This document shows positions 8,287-17,983 of a stretch of DNA of 64,000 nt, in pieces. This DNA comes from Siculibacillus sp. (GTDB lineage Bacteria; Pseudomonadota; Alphaproteobacteria; Rhizobiales; Ancalomicrobiaceae): positions 79,915-143,914 of the forward strand of contig JAOTSD010000002.1 of NCBI GenBank assembly GCA_030247555.1. Reading direction: 5' to 3'. The notes beneath the pieces were generated by a model, which saw nothing but the letters and a program-made list of their open reading frames with translations, did no database searches and had not been told where the DNA came from. Every line of letters begins with the position of its first letter. Positions within the stretch are counted from its first letter, which is position 1. Both the position numbers and the translations under genes were made by a program.

Positions 8287-11200
8287 ATGCGCATCGAACG
8301 TCGCTTCACGACGGCCGGCCGGTCGCCCTATCAGGCGATCGAATTCCGCACCACAACGAGTGAGATCCGCAATCCGGACGGCTCGGTGGTCTTCAAGCTC
8401 GACGGCATCGAAGTGCCCGCCGCCTTCAGCCAGGTGGCCGCCGACATCCTCGCCCAGAAGTACTTCCGCAAGGCCGGTGTGCCGGCGCGCCTGAAGCGCG
8501 TCGAGGAAGAGACCGTTCCGTCCTGGCTGTGGCGTTCGGTGCCCGACGAGGCGGCGCTGGCCGACCTGCCCGAGAAGGAGCGCTGGGGCTCGGAGAAGGA
8601 CGCTCGTCAGGTCTTCGATCGTCTCGCCGGCACCTGGACCTATTGGGGCTGGAAGGGCGGCTATTTCGACACCGAGGCCGACGCCCGCGCCTTCTTCGAC
8701 GAACTGCGCGCCCAGCTCGCCCTCCAGCTCGTCGCCCCCAACAGCCCACAGTGGTTCAACACCGGCCTGCACTGGGCCTACGGCATCGACGGTCCCTCGC
8801 AGGGCCACTTCTACGTCGATTTCCGCTCGGGTGAGCTCGTCCGCTCGGCTTCCGCCTACGAACATCCCCAGCCGCACGCCTGCTTCATCCAGTCGGTCGC
8901 CGACGACCTCGTCAACGAGGGCGGCATCATGGATCTGTGGGTGCGCGAGGCGCGCCTGTTCAAGTACGGCTCGGGCACCGGCTCGAACTTCTCCCGCCTG
9001 CGCGGCGAGGGTGAGCGACTGGCCGGCGGCGGTCGTAGCTCGGGCTTGATGAGCTTCCTCAAGATCGGCGACCGCGCCGCCGGCGCCATCAAGTCGGGCG
9101 GCACCACCCGCCGCGCCGCCAAGATGGTCGTCGTCGACGTCGATCACCCCGACATCGAGGAATACGTCAACTGGAAGGTGAAGGAGGAGCAGAAGGTCGC
9201 CGCTCTGGTGACCGGCTCGAAGATCACCGCCAAGCACCTCTCGGCGGTGATGAAGGCCTGCGTCAACTGCGAGGGCTCCGGCGACGACTGTTTCGACCCG
9301 ACCAAGAACCCGGCGTTGAAGCGCGAGATCCGTGCCGCCAAGAAGGCGTCGGTGCCGGAGAACTACATCAAGCGGGTGATCCAGTTCGCCAAGCAGGGCT
9401 ACACCGACATCAAGTTCCCGATCTTCGACACCGATTGGGATTCGGAAGCCTATCTGACCGTCTCCGGCCAGAACTCCAACAACTCGGTGCGCGTCACCGA
9501 CGGCTTCCTGCGCGCCGTCGAGGCCGGCGGCACTTGGGACCTGATCCGCCGGACCGACGGCAAGGTGAAGAAGACCATCGACGCCCGCGCCCTGTGGGAG
9601 GACATCGGCCACGCGGCCTGGGCCTCGGCCGATCCCGGCATCCAGTTCCACACCACCATCAACGACTGGCACACCTGCCCGGCGTCCGGTGAGATCCGCG
9701 CCTCCAATCCGTGCTCCGAGTACATGTTCCTCGACGACACGGCCTGCAATCTCGCCTCGATCAATCTCTTGCCCTATCGCACAGCCGACAACGGCTTCGA
9801 CATCGAGCGCTACGAGCACACCTGCCGTCTGTGGACGATCGTGCTCGAGATCTCGGTGCTGATGGCGCAGTTCCCGTCGAAGGAGATCGCCGAGCTCTCC
9901 TACAGGTTCCGCACCCTCGGCCTCGGCTACGCCAACATCGGCGGCCTCCTGATGACCTCCGGCATTCCCTACGACAGCGCGGAGGGCCGCTCGATCTGCG
10001 GTGCGCTCTCCGCGGTGATGACCGGCGTCGCCTATGCGACCTCGGCGGAGATGGCCAAGGAACTCGGCGCCTTCCCCGGCTATGCCGAGAACGCCGACGA
10101 GATGCTGCGGGTCATCCGCAATCACCGCCGCGCCGCCCACGGCGAGACGGCGGGATACGAGAAGCTGGCGATCGCCCCCGTGCCGCTCGACCACGCCTCC
10201 TGCCCGACGCCCGGCCTGATCGCCGCCGCCACCCGTGCATGGGACGAGGCGCTGAAGCTCGGCGAGAAATTCGGCTATCGCAACGCCCAGGTGTCCGTGG
10301 TCGCCCCGACCGGCACCATCGGCCTCGTCATGGACTGCGACACCACCGGCATCGAGCCCGACTTCGCCTTGGTGAAGTTCAAGAAGCTCGCCGGCGGTGG
10401 CTACTTCAAGATCATCAACCAGTCGGTCGATCAGGCGCTGCGCGTCCTCGGCTACCGGGAGAGCGAGATCGCCGAAATCGAGGCCTACGCCGTCGGTCAC
10501 GGCTCGCTCGATCAGGCGCCGGGCGTCAATCCGTCGACCCTGCGCGCCCGCGGCTTCACCGACGAGGCGCTGGCCAAGGTCGCCGGCGGCCTCAAGTCGG
10601 CCTTCGACATCAAGTTCGTCTTCAACAAGTGGACGCTCGGCGAAGAGTTCTGCAGCAAGGCGCTCGGCTTCACCGCCGACCAGCTCAACGACCCGTCCTT
10701 CGAGATGCTGCCGGCCCTCGGCTTCACCCGGGCCGAGATCGAGGCCGCCAATATCCACGTCTGCGGCGCCATGACCGTCGAGGGCGCGCCGTTCCTCAAG
10801 GCCGAGCACCTGCCGGTCTTCGACTGCGCCAACCCCTGCGGCCGCACCGGCAAGCGTTTCCTCTCGGTGGAGAGCCACATCCGCATGATGGCCGCGGCCC
10901 AGCCGTTCATCTCGGGCGCCATCTCCAAGACCATCAACATGCCCAACGACGCCACCGTCGACGACTGCAAGAGCGCCTACCTCTTGTCCTGGCGTCTGGC
11001 ACTGAAGGCCAACGCCCTCTACCGCGACGGCTCCAAGCTGTCGCAGCCGCTGAATTCCCAGCTCGTCGCCGACGACGAGGACGAGGCGGAAGAGGCGATC
11101 GAAGCGATGCGTTCGACCGAGCCGGCGCAGGCGCGCGCCGCGGTCATGGCCGAGCGCATCGTCGAGCGCATCGTCGAGCGGGCCATCCGCGCCCGCGAGA

Positions 11201-11991
11201 AGCTCCCGAACCGCCGCAAGGGCTACACCCAGAAGGCCATCGTCGGCGGCCACAAGGTCTATCTGCGCACCGGCGAATACGACGACGGCCGGATCGGCGA
11301 GATCTTCATCGACATGCACAAGGAAGGCGCCGCCTTCCGCTCCTTGATGAACAACTTCGCCATCGCCGTGTCGCTCGGCCTGCAGTACGGCGTGCCGCTC
11401 GAGGAATACGTCGACGCCTTCACCTTCACCCGCTTCGAGCCGGCCGGCATGGTCATGGGCAACGAGGCGATCAAGAACGCCACCTCGATCCTCGACTACG
11501 TCTTCCGCGAGTTGGCGGTCTCCTATCTCGGCCGCCACGACCTCGCCCACGTCAAGCCCGAGGACATCGGCGCCACCGCCATGGGCTCCGGCGTCGAAGA
11601 GGGCTCGAGGCCGACCCCGGGTCCGGAAGCGGTGGTCTCCCGCGGCCTCGTTCGTGGCAAGGTCGCCGAGCGGCTGAAGGTGGTGGAAGGCACGAAGTCG
11701 ACCGGCTCCGGCCAGCCCTCCGGCTCGGTGTCGCACACCCAGACGGCGGCGAGCGCCATCGCCGCGGTCTTCGGCGCCACCGCGTTGAAGCAGGACCCGG
11801 TCTACGAGACCCGCCCGGCCGCCGCCGGCAGGACCGAGGCCAAGTCCGACGTCGTCGCCGAGCGCCGCGCCGAGGCCCGCATGAAGGGCTACGAAGGCGA
11901 GGCCTGCTCCGAATGCGGCAACTTCACCATGGTGCGCAACGGCACCTGCCTGAAGTGCGACACCTGCGGCTCGACCAGCGGCTGCTCGTGA
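8287..11991 (+). CDS. nrdJ: Adenosylcobalamin-dependent (class II) ribonucleotide reductase
   Basis: A 1234-residue vitamin-B12-dependent ribonucleoside reductase that makes dNTPs in the cytoplasm without needing oxygen. Segments seen include [47 protein letters not shown] with the active-site cysteine region, [34 protein letters not shown] and a C-terminal zinc-ribbon with CSECGN and [13 protein letters not shown]. The length is normal for the long form. The ATG at 8287 has GAAGGAC just before it. It is a single-gene unit with a promoter bearing NrdR boxes and a hairpin terminator. No nrdAB or nrdEF genes are in the window. Confidence 0.97.
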   Translation: MRIERRFTTAGRSPYQAIEFRTTTSEIRNPDGSVVFKLDGIEVPAAFSQVAADILAQKYFRKAGVPARLKRVEEETVPSWLWRSVPDEAALADLPEKERWGSEKDARQVFDRLAGTWTYWGWKGGYFDTEADARAFFDELRAQLALQLVAPNSPQWFNTGLHWAYGIDGPSQGHFYVDFRSGELVRSASAYEHPQPHACFIQSVADDLVNEGGIMDLWVREARLFKYGSGTGSNFSRLRGEGERLAGGGRSSGLMSFLKIGDRAAGAIKSGGTTRRAAKMVVVDVDHPDIEEYVNWKVKEEQKVAALVTGSKITAKHLSAVMKACVNCEGSGDDCFDPTKNPALKREIRAAKKASVPENYIKRVIQFAKQGYTDIKFPIFDTDWDSEAYLTVSGQNSNNSVRVTDGFLRAVEAGGTWDLIRRTDGKVKKTIDARALWEDIGHAAWASADPGIQFHTTINDWHTCPASGEIRASNPCSEYMFLDDTACNLASINLLPYRTADNGFDIERYEHTCRLWTIVLEISVLMAQFPSKEIAELSYRFRTLGLGYANIGGLLMTSGIPYDSAEGRSICGALSAVMTGVAYATSAEMAKELGAFPGYAENADEMLRVIRNHRRAAHGETAGYEKLAIAPVPLDHASCPTPGLIAAATRAWDEALKLGEKFGYRNAQVSVVAPTGTIGLVMDCDTTGIEPDFALVKFKKLAGGGYFKIINQSVDQALRVLGYRESEIAEIEAYAVGHGSLDQAPGVNPSTLRARGFTDEALAKVAGGLKSAFDIKFVFNKWTLGEEFCSKALGFTADQLNDPSFEMLPALGFTRAEIEAANIHVCGAMTVEGAPFLKAEHLPVFDCANPCGRTGKRFLSVESHIRMMAAAQPFISGAISKTINMPNDATVDDCKSAYLLSWRLALKANALYRDGSKLSQPLNSQLVADDEDEAEEAIEAMRSTEPAQARAAVMAERIVERIVERAIRAREKLPNRRKGYTQKAIVGGHKVYLRTGEYDDGRIGEIFIDMHKEGAAFRSLMNNFAIAVSLGLQYGVPLEEYVDAFTFTRFEPAGMVMGNEAIKNATSILDYVFRELAVSYLGRHDLAHVKPEDIGATAMGSGVEEGSRPTPGPEAVVSRGLVRGKVAERLKVVEGTKSTGSGQPSGSVSHTQTAASAIAAVFGATALKQDPVYETRPAAAGRTEAKSDVVAERRAEARMKGYEGEACSECGNFTMVRNGTCLKCDTCGSTSGCS

Positions 11992-12035
11992 GCGGGCGGG
12001 GAGCCCTCCCCGCTCCTCCACCGACCGAGATGACG

Positions 12036-12061
12036 AACGCGCCCCCCTGGGCGCGTTCTCT
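12036..12061 (+). terminator. nrdJ terminator hairpin
   Basis: A perfect 9-bp stem AACGCGCCC/GGGCGCGTT (12036-12044 with 12049-12057) with a four-base loop lies 45 bases after the nrdJ stop. It is followed by a pyrimidine-rich but T-poor stretch, so termination may be only partly intrinsic. Confidence 0.6.
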
Positions 12062-12151
12062 CGTTTCGGCTTCCCGAACTACCTACGCACTCGAGCCGAT
12101 GTCGCGCCGGTCCGAACGGGTGTAGAAGCACCCGCCTCTGAGGCAGGTCCC

Positions 12152-12292
12152 ATGCACGTTCATCACGATCATTCCCGGCGCATCATCTTCGCCGTCGGTC
12201 TCGCAGCCACACTGGTCGCTCTGTTCGCCCATCATTCGCCGAATCCGGCGATCGGCGAGCACCCCCCTGCCCGGCTCGCCACCACCCATTGA
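12152..12292 (+). CDS. Possible 46-residue single-pass membrane or exported peptide
   Basis: A short frame starting at ATG 12152 encodes a His-rich N terminus (MHVHHDHSRR), then a hydrophobic segment (IIFAVGLAATLVALFA) long enough for one membrane span or a signal anchor, then a Pro/His-rich tail. An AGGCAGG stretch lies 6-12 bases before the start. I do not recognise a family. It stands alone between nrdJ and the convergent plsY. Charge-hydrophobic-polar order is what a small membrane protein would show, but chance cannot be excluded. Confidence 0.38.
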   Translation: MHVHHDHSRRIIFAVGLAATLVALFAHHSPNPAIGEHPPARLATTH

Positions 12293-12452
12293 GCGTCGGC
12301 GAATCGCGCCTCGGGTCCGCCCGGCCGCGCCGCGCCCATCGCCGCCCGTCCGACCTCACCACCGCCGGGACCGCTCCGGGCTCGGCGGCCCCGAACGGCG
12401 GCGCGAGGCGGAGGGGTCGCGGGTGAGGCGGTGGCGCGATCGAGCCGGCGCC

Positions 12453-13064
12453 TCAGGCGGCCGGGGTCGCATCCTTCTTCTTGCCGATCTTCGGCTCGGT
12501 GCCGGCGAGCAGCCGGCGGATGTTCTCGTGGTGGCGGATCCACACCAGCACGGCCAGCGCGATCAAAACCCCCGCCAGCGTCGTCGAGATCCACCCGCCG
12601 AGCCACATGCCGACCGGGACCACGGCGCTCGCCGTCAGCGCCGCCAGCGACGAGATGCGGAAGATCCCGGCCATCGCCAGCCAGACGCCGCAGAAGGCGA
12701 GCGCCGCCGGCCAGTGCAAGCCGAGAAGGCAGCCGATGTAGGTCGCCACGCCCTTGCCGCCCTTGAAGCCGAGCCAGACCGGAAAGAGGTGGCCGAGGAA
12801 GGCGCCGACGCCCGCCGCCATCGCCGCGCCCTCGCCGGCGAACTGGCGGGCGATCAGGATCGCCACCGTGCCCTTGAACACGTCGCCGAGGAGCGTCGCC
12901 GCGGCCAGCCCCTTGCGGCCGGTCCTCAGGACGTTGGTGGCGCCGATGTTGCCCGAGCCGACGGCGCGGATGTCGCCGAGACCGGCGGCGCGCGTCAGCA
13001 CGAGGCCGAAGGGGATCGAACCGAGGCCGTAGCCGAAGACGAGGGCGACGAGGATCGCGAACAT
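12453..13064 (-). CDS. plsY: Acyl-phosphate:glycerol-3-phosphate acyltransferase PlsY
   Basis: A 203-residue integral membrane enzyme that transfers an acyl group from acyl-phosphate to glycerol-3-phosphate, the first step of phospholipid synthesis. It has five predicted hydrophobic segments. The conserved loops are [25 protein letters not shown] and [13 protein letters not shown], which bind substrate and phosphate. It lies 18 bases after the pyrC-like gene on the same strand, so pyrB-pyrC'-plsY form one unit. In many relatives dprA follows plsY; here nothing similar does. The C terminus is Lys-rich ([10 protein letters not shown]). Confidence 0.95.
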   Translation of the reverse strand: MFAILVALVFGYGLGSIPFGLVLTRAAGLGDIRAVGSGNIGATNVLRTGRKGLAAATLLGDVFKGTVAILIARQFAGEGAAMAAGVGAFLGHLFPVWLGFKGGKGVATYIGCLLGLHWPAALAFCGVWLAMAGIFRISSLAALTASAVVPVGMWLGGWISTTLAGVLIALAVLVWIRHHENIRRLLAGTEPKIGKKKDATPAA

Positions 13065-13082
13065 GGGCGAGCTCCGGAGGGG

Positions 13083-14423
13083 TCAGTCGATCGCGTGGAT
13101 CGTACGCCCGCCGACCAGCGTGCGCACCACCCGGCCGAGGAATTTCGCGTCCTCGAACGGCGTGTTCTTGGAGCGCGACCGGAGCTTCGTCTTGTCGAGC
13201 AACCAGGGCATGCCCGGATCGATCACCGCGAGGTCGGCGCGCGCGCCGGGGGCGAGCCGGCCCGCCTCGAGCCCCAGCCGCTCCGCCGGCCTCAACGACA
13301 GCGCCTCGACGAAGCGCTTCCAGGAGAGCCGCCCGTCGTGGACGAGGCGCAGAGCCGCCGCCGCCAGCGTCTCGAGCCCGACGGCCCCGTCGGCGGCTTC
13401 GGCGAAGGGATGGCGTTTGGTCTCGACGTCCTGCGGATCGTGACCGGAGACGACGACGTCGACGATCCCTTCCGCCAGCGCCTCGATCATCGCCTGCCGA
13501 TCGTCCTCGGAGCGCAGCGGCGGCGAGAACTTGAGGAACGAGCGATAGGTGCCGATGTCGAGCTCGTTGAGCGACAAGTGGTTGATCGACACCGCCGCGG
13601 TGACGTCGAGGCCGCGCGCCTTGGCGGCGCGCAGGATCTCGATCGAGTCGGCCGTCGACACCTGACTGGCGTGATAGCGCCCGTGCGTCAGCGCGACGAG
13701 GCGCATGTCGCGTTCCAGCATGATGGTCTCGGCCTCGCGCGGGATACCCGGCAACCCCATGCGGGTGGCGAACTCGCCTTCGGTTGCGACCCCCGCCCCG
13801 GCGAGCGATGGATCCTCGACGTGATGGACGATCAGCGCGCCGAAGTCGCGGGCATAGGTCAACGCCCGGCGCATCACCAGAGCGGAGGCGACCGAGCGCC
13901 GCGCGTCGGTGAAGGCGACCGCACCGGCTTCCGACAGGAGCCCGAATTCGGTCGTCTCCCTGCCCTCCTGGCCCTTGGTCAGCGCCGCCATCGGATGGAC
14001 ACGGACGTCGGCCTCCTCCCGCGCCCGGCGCAATACGAAGTCGACCAGTGCCGGATCGTCGATCACCGGGTCGGTGTCGGGCATGGTGACGAGGGTGGTG
14101 ACGCCGCCGGCCGCCGCGGCGCGGGACGCCGAGGCGAAGGTCTCGCGGTGCTCGTGCCCCGGCTCGCCGAGGAAGACGCGCATGTCGACCAACCCCGGCA
14201 CGATCACCTTGTCGCGCGCGTCGACCACCTCCCAACCCTCGGGCGAGCCCTGATTCAGGACCTCCGGACCCGCGGCGAGGATGCGGCCCTCGGCGACGAT
14301 CACCGAGCCGACGGCGTCGAGATCGCGCGACGGATCGACGATGCGGGCGCCGGAGAAGACGGTGGGACGGTGATCGCCGCTGCGGCGGTCGCCGGGGCGC
14401 GCGGAGGAAACGGCGGGCGTCAT
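13083..14423 (-). CDS. Dihydroorotase-like protein, probably a non-catalytic PyrC'
   Basis: A 446-residue amidohydrolase-fold protein of the dihydroorotase class. The usual metal motif DxHxH is replaced: GLVDMRVFLGEPG has Arg and Phe where the two histidines should be. The late catalytic segment, normally STDHAPH, reads VVSGHDPQD. The lysine of AALTKGQEGRE, carbamylated in active enzymes, is kept. This pattern matches the PyrC' (PyrX) pseudo-dihydroorotases that hold PyrB dodecamers together in Pseudomonas and many Hyphomicrobiales. It starts at ATG 14423, six bases after the pyrB stop, so the two are translationally close. The real dihydroorotase must be encoded elsewhere. Confidence 0.88.
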   Translation of the reverse strand: MTPAVSSARPGDRRSGDHRPTVFSGARIVDPSRDLDAVGSVIVAEGRILAAGPEVLNQGSPEGWEVVDARDKVIVPGLVDMRVFLGEPGHEHRETFASASRAAAAGGVTTLVTMPDTDPVIDDPALVDFVLRRAREEADVRVHPMAALTKGQEGRETTEFGLLSEAGAVAFTDARRSVASALVMRRALTYARDFGALIVHHVEDPSLAGAGVATEGEFATRMGLPGIPREAETIMLERDMRLVALTHGRYHASQVSTADSIEILRAAKARGLDVTAAVSINHLSLNELDIGTYRSFLKFSPPLRSEDDRQAMIEALAEGIVDVVVSGHDPQDVETKRHPFAEAADGAVGLETLAAAALRLVHDGRLSWKRFVEALSLRPAERLGLEAGRLAPGARADLAVIDPGMPWLLDKTKLRSRSKNTPFEDAKFLGRVVRTLVGGRTIHAID

Positions 14424-14431
14424 GGGCGGCC

Positions 14432-15388
14432 TCAGGCGTTGGGAAGATGTTCGGCGAGGGCTTCCAGCACCGCCATGCGCACGGCGACACCCATCTCGAC
14501 CTGTTCGGCGATCAGCGACTGCGGCCCGTCGGCCACTTCCGGGTCGATCTCGACACCGCGGTTCATCGGCCCCGGGTGCATCACCAGCGCATCCGGCGCG
14601 GCACAGTCGAGCTTCTCCTGATCGAGACCCCAATAGTGGAAGTACTCGCGCACGCTCGGCACGTAGGAGCCGTTCATGCGCTCGCGCTGGAGGCGCAGCA
14701 TCATGACGATGTCGGCCCCGGCGATGCCCTTCCTCATGTCGGTGAAGGTCTCGACCCCGAGCCGTTCCGCCCCCGACGGCAGAAGCGTCGACGGCCCGAC
14801 CAGCTTGACCCGGGCGCCGAGCGCATTCAGCAGCAGGATGTTGGAGCGGGCGACACGGGAATGGACGATGTCGCCGCAGATCGCCACCGTCAGCCCCTCG
14901 ATCCGTCCCTTGTGGCGACGGATGGTCAGCGCGTCGAGCAGCGCCTGGGTCGGGTGCTCATGGGCGCCGTCGCCGGCGTTGATCACCGAGCAGGAGACTT
15001 TCCGCGCGAGCAGATGCACCGCGCCGGCGGCGTGATGGCGCACCACGAGGATGTCGGGGCGCATGGCGTTCAGCGTCGTCGCCGTGTCGATCAGCGTCTC
15101 GCCCTTCTTCACCGAAGAGGAGGCGACCGACATGTTCATGACGTCGGCGCCGAGCCGTTTTCCGGCGATCTCGAAGGACGACTGCGTCCGCGTCGATGCC
15201 TCGAAGAACAGGTTGATCTGCGTGCGGCCACGCAGAACGTTCTTCTTCTTCTCCACTTGGCGGGAGACGAGGACTTCCTCCTCCGCCTTGTCGAGAAGAT
15301 GGAGAATCTCCGGCTGCGACAGCCCCTCGATGCCGAGGAGATGGCGGTGACGGAAGGCGGGTGTGGGGGTCGATGGAGCGCTGGTCAT
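14432..15388 (-). CDS. pyrB: Aspartate carbamoyltransferase catalytic subunit
   Basis: A 318-residue enzyme that joins carbamoyl phosphate and aspartate in pyrimidine synthesis. The carbamoyl-phosphate loop [13 protein letters not shown], the motif [11 protein letters not shown] and the C-terminal [11 protein letters not shown] are all present. The frame is open far upstream, but ATG 15388 gives the standard N terminus ([17 protein letters not shown]). I see no Shine-Dalgarno sequence before it. The pyrC-like pseudoenzyme and plsY follow. No regulatory pyrI subunit is adjacent, as expected for the PyrB/PyrC' type of complex. It is divergent from the AidB-like gene, 153 bases away. Confidence 0.96.
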   Translation of the reverse strand: MTSAPSTPTPAFRHRHLLGIEGLSQPEILHLLDKAEEEVLVSRQVEKKKNVLRGRTQINLFFEASTRTQSSFEIAGKRLGADVMNMSVASSSVKKGETLIDTATTLNAMRPDILVVRHHAAGAVHLLARKVSCSVINAGDGAHEHPTQALLDALTIRRHKGRIEGLTVAICGDIVHSRVARSNILLLNALGARVKLVGPSTLLPSGAERLGVETFTDMRKGIAGADIVMMLRLQRERMNGSYVPSVREYFHYWGLDQEKLDCAAPDALVMHPGPMNRGVEIDPEVADGPQSLIAEQVEMGVAVRMAVLEALAEHLPNA

Positions 15389-15517
15389 CGAAGAGGAGGT
15401 CTTAGGGCCTCGCGAGACGGGAGACAAGGGCGCGAGCGGCCTTCCCCGGCTCCGACGCGGAGGAATCGTGAGCCGTCCACGACTCCTGCCTGCCGGAGGC
15501 CGCCTCGCGCTACACTT

Positions 15518-15534
15518 CCCCGATCGAATCGGGG
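15518..15534 (+). promoter_or_regulatory. Hairpin covering the ribosome-binding site of the AidB-like gene
   Basis: CCCCGAT (15518-15524) and ATCGGGG (15528-15534) form a perfect 7-bp stem with a three-base loop. The 3' arm contains most of the GGGGGAA ribosome-binding sequence (15531-15537) of the gene starting at 15542. If the transcript begins upstream, this could lower translation. No other evidence supports regulation. Confidence 0.35.
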
Positions 15535-15541
15535 GAACGAC

Positions 15542-17185
15542 ATGCCGGAGACGAAGGGCAGGACGGGCGCGGCGGGGATCCCCTCCTTCGCCCCGCGCAA
15601 TCTCTTCGACGACGATCCGATCCTCATCGGGGCGCTCGAGAGCGTGCTGACCCGCGACGTCGAGACTTCGCTCTCCGAACACGGCACCTACTGGGGATCG
15701 GCCGAGATCCGCGAGCTCGCCCGCCTCGCCGAGGCGAACCCGCCGCGTTTCCTCGGCCACGACCCTTGGGGCGAAAGGCTCGACGTGGTCGAGTATCATC
15801 CCGCCCGCCACGCCCTCGTCCGCCGCTCGGCCGAGACCGGTCTCGGCGTCGCCCTCCACGAGGACGAGAGCCGCGAACCGGGAAAGCGCCACGTGCTGCG
15901 CGCCACCCGCCTCTTCCTCGCCGCCCAGACCGAGATCGCCCATCTCTCGGCGATGTCGACCACCTCCGCCGTGCTCGCCGCTCTGACCGGCGCCGGCGAC
16001 GTCGGCGCCGAGTGGCTGGTCCGTGCCTCGACCCGCCGCTACGACCACCGCCATCTGCCGGTCTCCGCCAAGGCCGGCGTGGCGCTCGGCTTCGCGCTGG
16101 TCGAACGCGACGGCACCTTCCCCGGCGCGCCGACCGCCAATCGCGTCCGCACCACCGAGACCGGCGAATGGCGCTTGGACGGGCGAGCCTGGTTCGTCGC
16201 CGCGCCGATGAACGACGCGATGGTGGTCGCCGGCGAGGGGGTGGAGGGCACCGGCCTCTTCCTGGTGCCGCGCTTCCGCCACGATGGTACGGTCAACGGG
16301 ATCGCCATCGAGCGGCTGAAGCCGACGCTCGGCGCCCGTGGCGAGGCCGTCGCCGAACTGCGCTTCGCCGACGCCGAGGCGATCCCCGTCGGCCGGCCGG
16401 ATCAGGCCGCCGACCTCGCCGCCCGCGCCACCCAGTTGCTGCGCCACGACGCCCTGACCGCCGCCGCCGGGCTGATGCGCGGGGCGCTGGCCCGCGCCGT
16501 CCACCATGCCCGCCACCGCACCATCGCCGGCGAACCGCTGTTCGACCAACCGCTGATGGCCCGGGTGCTCGCCGACGCCGCCCTCGACGGAGCCGCCGCC
16601 ACCGCGCTCGCCATCCGCATCGCCCTCGCCCTCGATCGTGCCGAGAACGACGATCGCGAAGCCGCCTATGCCCGGCTGGTGGTACCGGCCGCCAAGTACT
16701 GGATCGCCAAGAGTGCCGTGGCGGTTTGCGCCGAGGCGCTCGAATGCCTCGGCGGCAACGGCTTCGCCGAGGACCAGGACCTCGCCCGATTCTACCGCGA
16801 CGCGCCACTCGCCGGCCTGACCGCCGGCGCCGGAAACATCATGGCGCTCGACGTGTTGCGCCTCGCCGACGAAGCACCCGAGACCTTCTCCGCCGCGATC
16901 GGCGCCATCGCCGTCGACCTCGACCACCGCTCCAGCACCGAATCGGCCGAGACCATCCGCGCCGCCGCCGAGGCCTGCATCGCCGATCAGGGATCCGCCC
17001 GCATCCTCACCGAACAGGTGGCGCTGGTGGCCGCCGCCGCGGCGCTGCACCGCTTCGCCCCACGGGTGATCACCGAAGCCTTCACCGACAGCCGCCTCGC
17101 CGGCCCCTGGCGGACGAGCCACGGGATGCTCGACGGCCGCTTCGACGCGCACGGCATCGTCGACTACGTCTTTCCGCCGCCGTGA
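15542..17185 (+). CDS. AidB-like acyl-CoA dehydrogenase family flavoprotein
   Basis: A 547-residue protein of the AidB branch of acyl-CoA dehydrogenases (E. coli AidB is 541 residues). Family signs are the N-terminal [12 protein letters not shown], the middle FAD-binding beta domain, and in the helical domain [23 protein letters not shown] followed by [12 protein letters not shown]. AidB is induced by alkylation damage, binds FAD and DNA and is thought to limit alkylation; its true substrate is unclear. Assignment beyond 'AidB-like' is inferred. ATG 15542 has GGGGGAA upstream, partly inside a hairpin. It is a single gene, divergent from pyrB and convergent with a small conserved gene. Confidence 0.85.
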   Translation: MPETKGRTGAAGIPSFAPRNLFDDDPILIGALESVLTRDVETSLSEHGTYWGSAEIRELARLAEANPPRFLGHDPWGERLDVVEYHPARHALVRRSAETGLGVALHEDESREPGKRHVLRATRLFLAAQTEIAHLSAMSTTSAVLAALTGAGDVGAEWLVRASTRRYDHRHLPVSAKAGVALGFALVERDGTFPGAPTANRVRTTETGEWRLDGRAWFVAAPMNDAMVVAGEGVEGTGLFLVPRFRHDGTVNGIAIERLKPTLGARGEAVAELRFADAEAIPVGRPDQAADLAARATQLLRHDALTAAAGLMRGALARAVHHARHRTIAGEPLFDQPLMARVLADAALDGAAATALAIRIALALDRAENDDREAAYARLVVPAAKYWIAKSAVAVCAEALECLGGNGFAEDQDLARFYRDAPLAGLTAGAGNIMALDVLRLADEAPETFSAAIGAIAVDLDHRSSTESAETIRAAAEACIADQGSARILTEQVALVAAAAALHRFAPRVITEAFTDSRLAGPWRTSHGMLDGRFDAHGIVDYVFPPP

Positions 17186-17254
17186 TCACGGACCGCCGGG
17201 AGAGAACTCACCTCGTCCGGGTCGTGTCGTCCGGACGTTCGTTCTGCCGGCCGC

Positions 17255-17443
17255 TCAGTCCACCGCCAACGGACGCACGGCCGCCGCCGCCTTCGACGCG
17301 GCCTCGAGTCGCGCCATGTCGATCAGATAGGCGAGGAAGGAGTAACCGGAACTCTGGGCGAGGTCGCGCAATTGCGTGGCGACCTGTTCGATGTACTGAG
17401 CCGCCTCGTCCGGTCTCGCCGGCGATCGCACCGCACCGATCAT
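17255..17443 (-). CDS. Small conserved hypothetical protein (62 residues)
   Basis: A 62-residue soluble, mostly helical protein: DEAAQYIEQVATQLRDLAQ followed by SGYSFLAYLIDMARLEAA. The pattern LAYLIDMARLEA recurs in short uncharacterised Hyphomicrobiales proteins as far as I can recall. ATG 17443 has GAGAGGTG directly upstream, which favours it over the longer frame. No catalytic motif or membrane span is visible. It lies convergent to the AidB-like gene and divergent from topA. Function unknown. Confidence 0.6.
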   Translation of the reverse strand: MIGAVRSPARPDEAAQYIEQVATQLRDLAQSSGYSFLAYLIDMARLEAASKAAAAVRPLAVD

Positions 17444-17983
17444 TCGGTCACCTCTCGCCGCCGGGACTTCGAACCATCCTCCCCACACCGCCGCGAAGTT
17501 TCACCTCGTAGGTCGGAATTCGGAGGGGCACCCGGTTCGGTCGAACGCCCGGCGGCTCGACCAGCGGATTGCCCGTATCCAATCGTAATGATTGCTGTTT
17601 CTACGTCTATCTACTCCCGGTTGTATTTTCTCGGATCCGGGGCGAAAACGCCGTCCACCTCGGCACGGTGACGCCTGCCCCTTGACCATCCCCATCCGAG
17701 GCCGCATTCAAGAGTGCCTTCGATGCGGTGCGTCTCGGGATGGCTCGCATCGGTTGTATCTGGTTGTATCAGACCCTTTTGCGAGTATCGCACTCCTCGC
17801 GCCGGCGGACAACGGTGTGGGTGCCGCGACCGTCCGGGGTCGCTCGGAAGAACCCACGGCGCGGACCCGCCGCCGAGCGGAAGCGGTCGATCGCAGCTCT
17901 CTCCACCGTCGGTGCGGGAGATCGCAGTTGAATGCCGGCGGCGTCCGACGCCGACCGGATCGGAGCCTGGAGCGGCGCAGTTC
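17444..17983. other. Long intergenic region upstream of topA
   Basis: About 540 bases between the small minus-strand gene and topA. The section 17570-17640 and 17745-17785 is richer in A and T than the surroundings, as expected for promoters. It holds the repeated GGTTGTAT motifs described separately. No protein-like frame with a ribosome-binding site was found. I could not assign -35 and -10 elements with confidence. Confidence 0.5.
17752..17770 (+). repeat. Tandem direct repeat GGTTGTATC, 10-base period
   Basis: GGTTGTATC occurs at 17752-17760 and again at 17762-17770, so the copies are one helical turn apart on the same face of the DNA. A third near-copy, GGTTGTATT, lies at 17619-17627. 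The arrangement, 214-232 bases before topA, resembles binding sites of a regulator that contacts direct repeats. No regulator is known to me for this sequence. Confidence 0.4.

Noticed and set aside
8194..12021. A 1275-codon open frame opposite nrdJ
   Set aside because: It mirrors the codon structure of nrdJ and encodes low-complexity Gly/Val/Asp/Leu sequence; nrdJ itself has complete family motifs, a promoter and a terminator.
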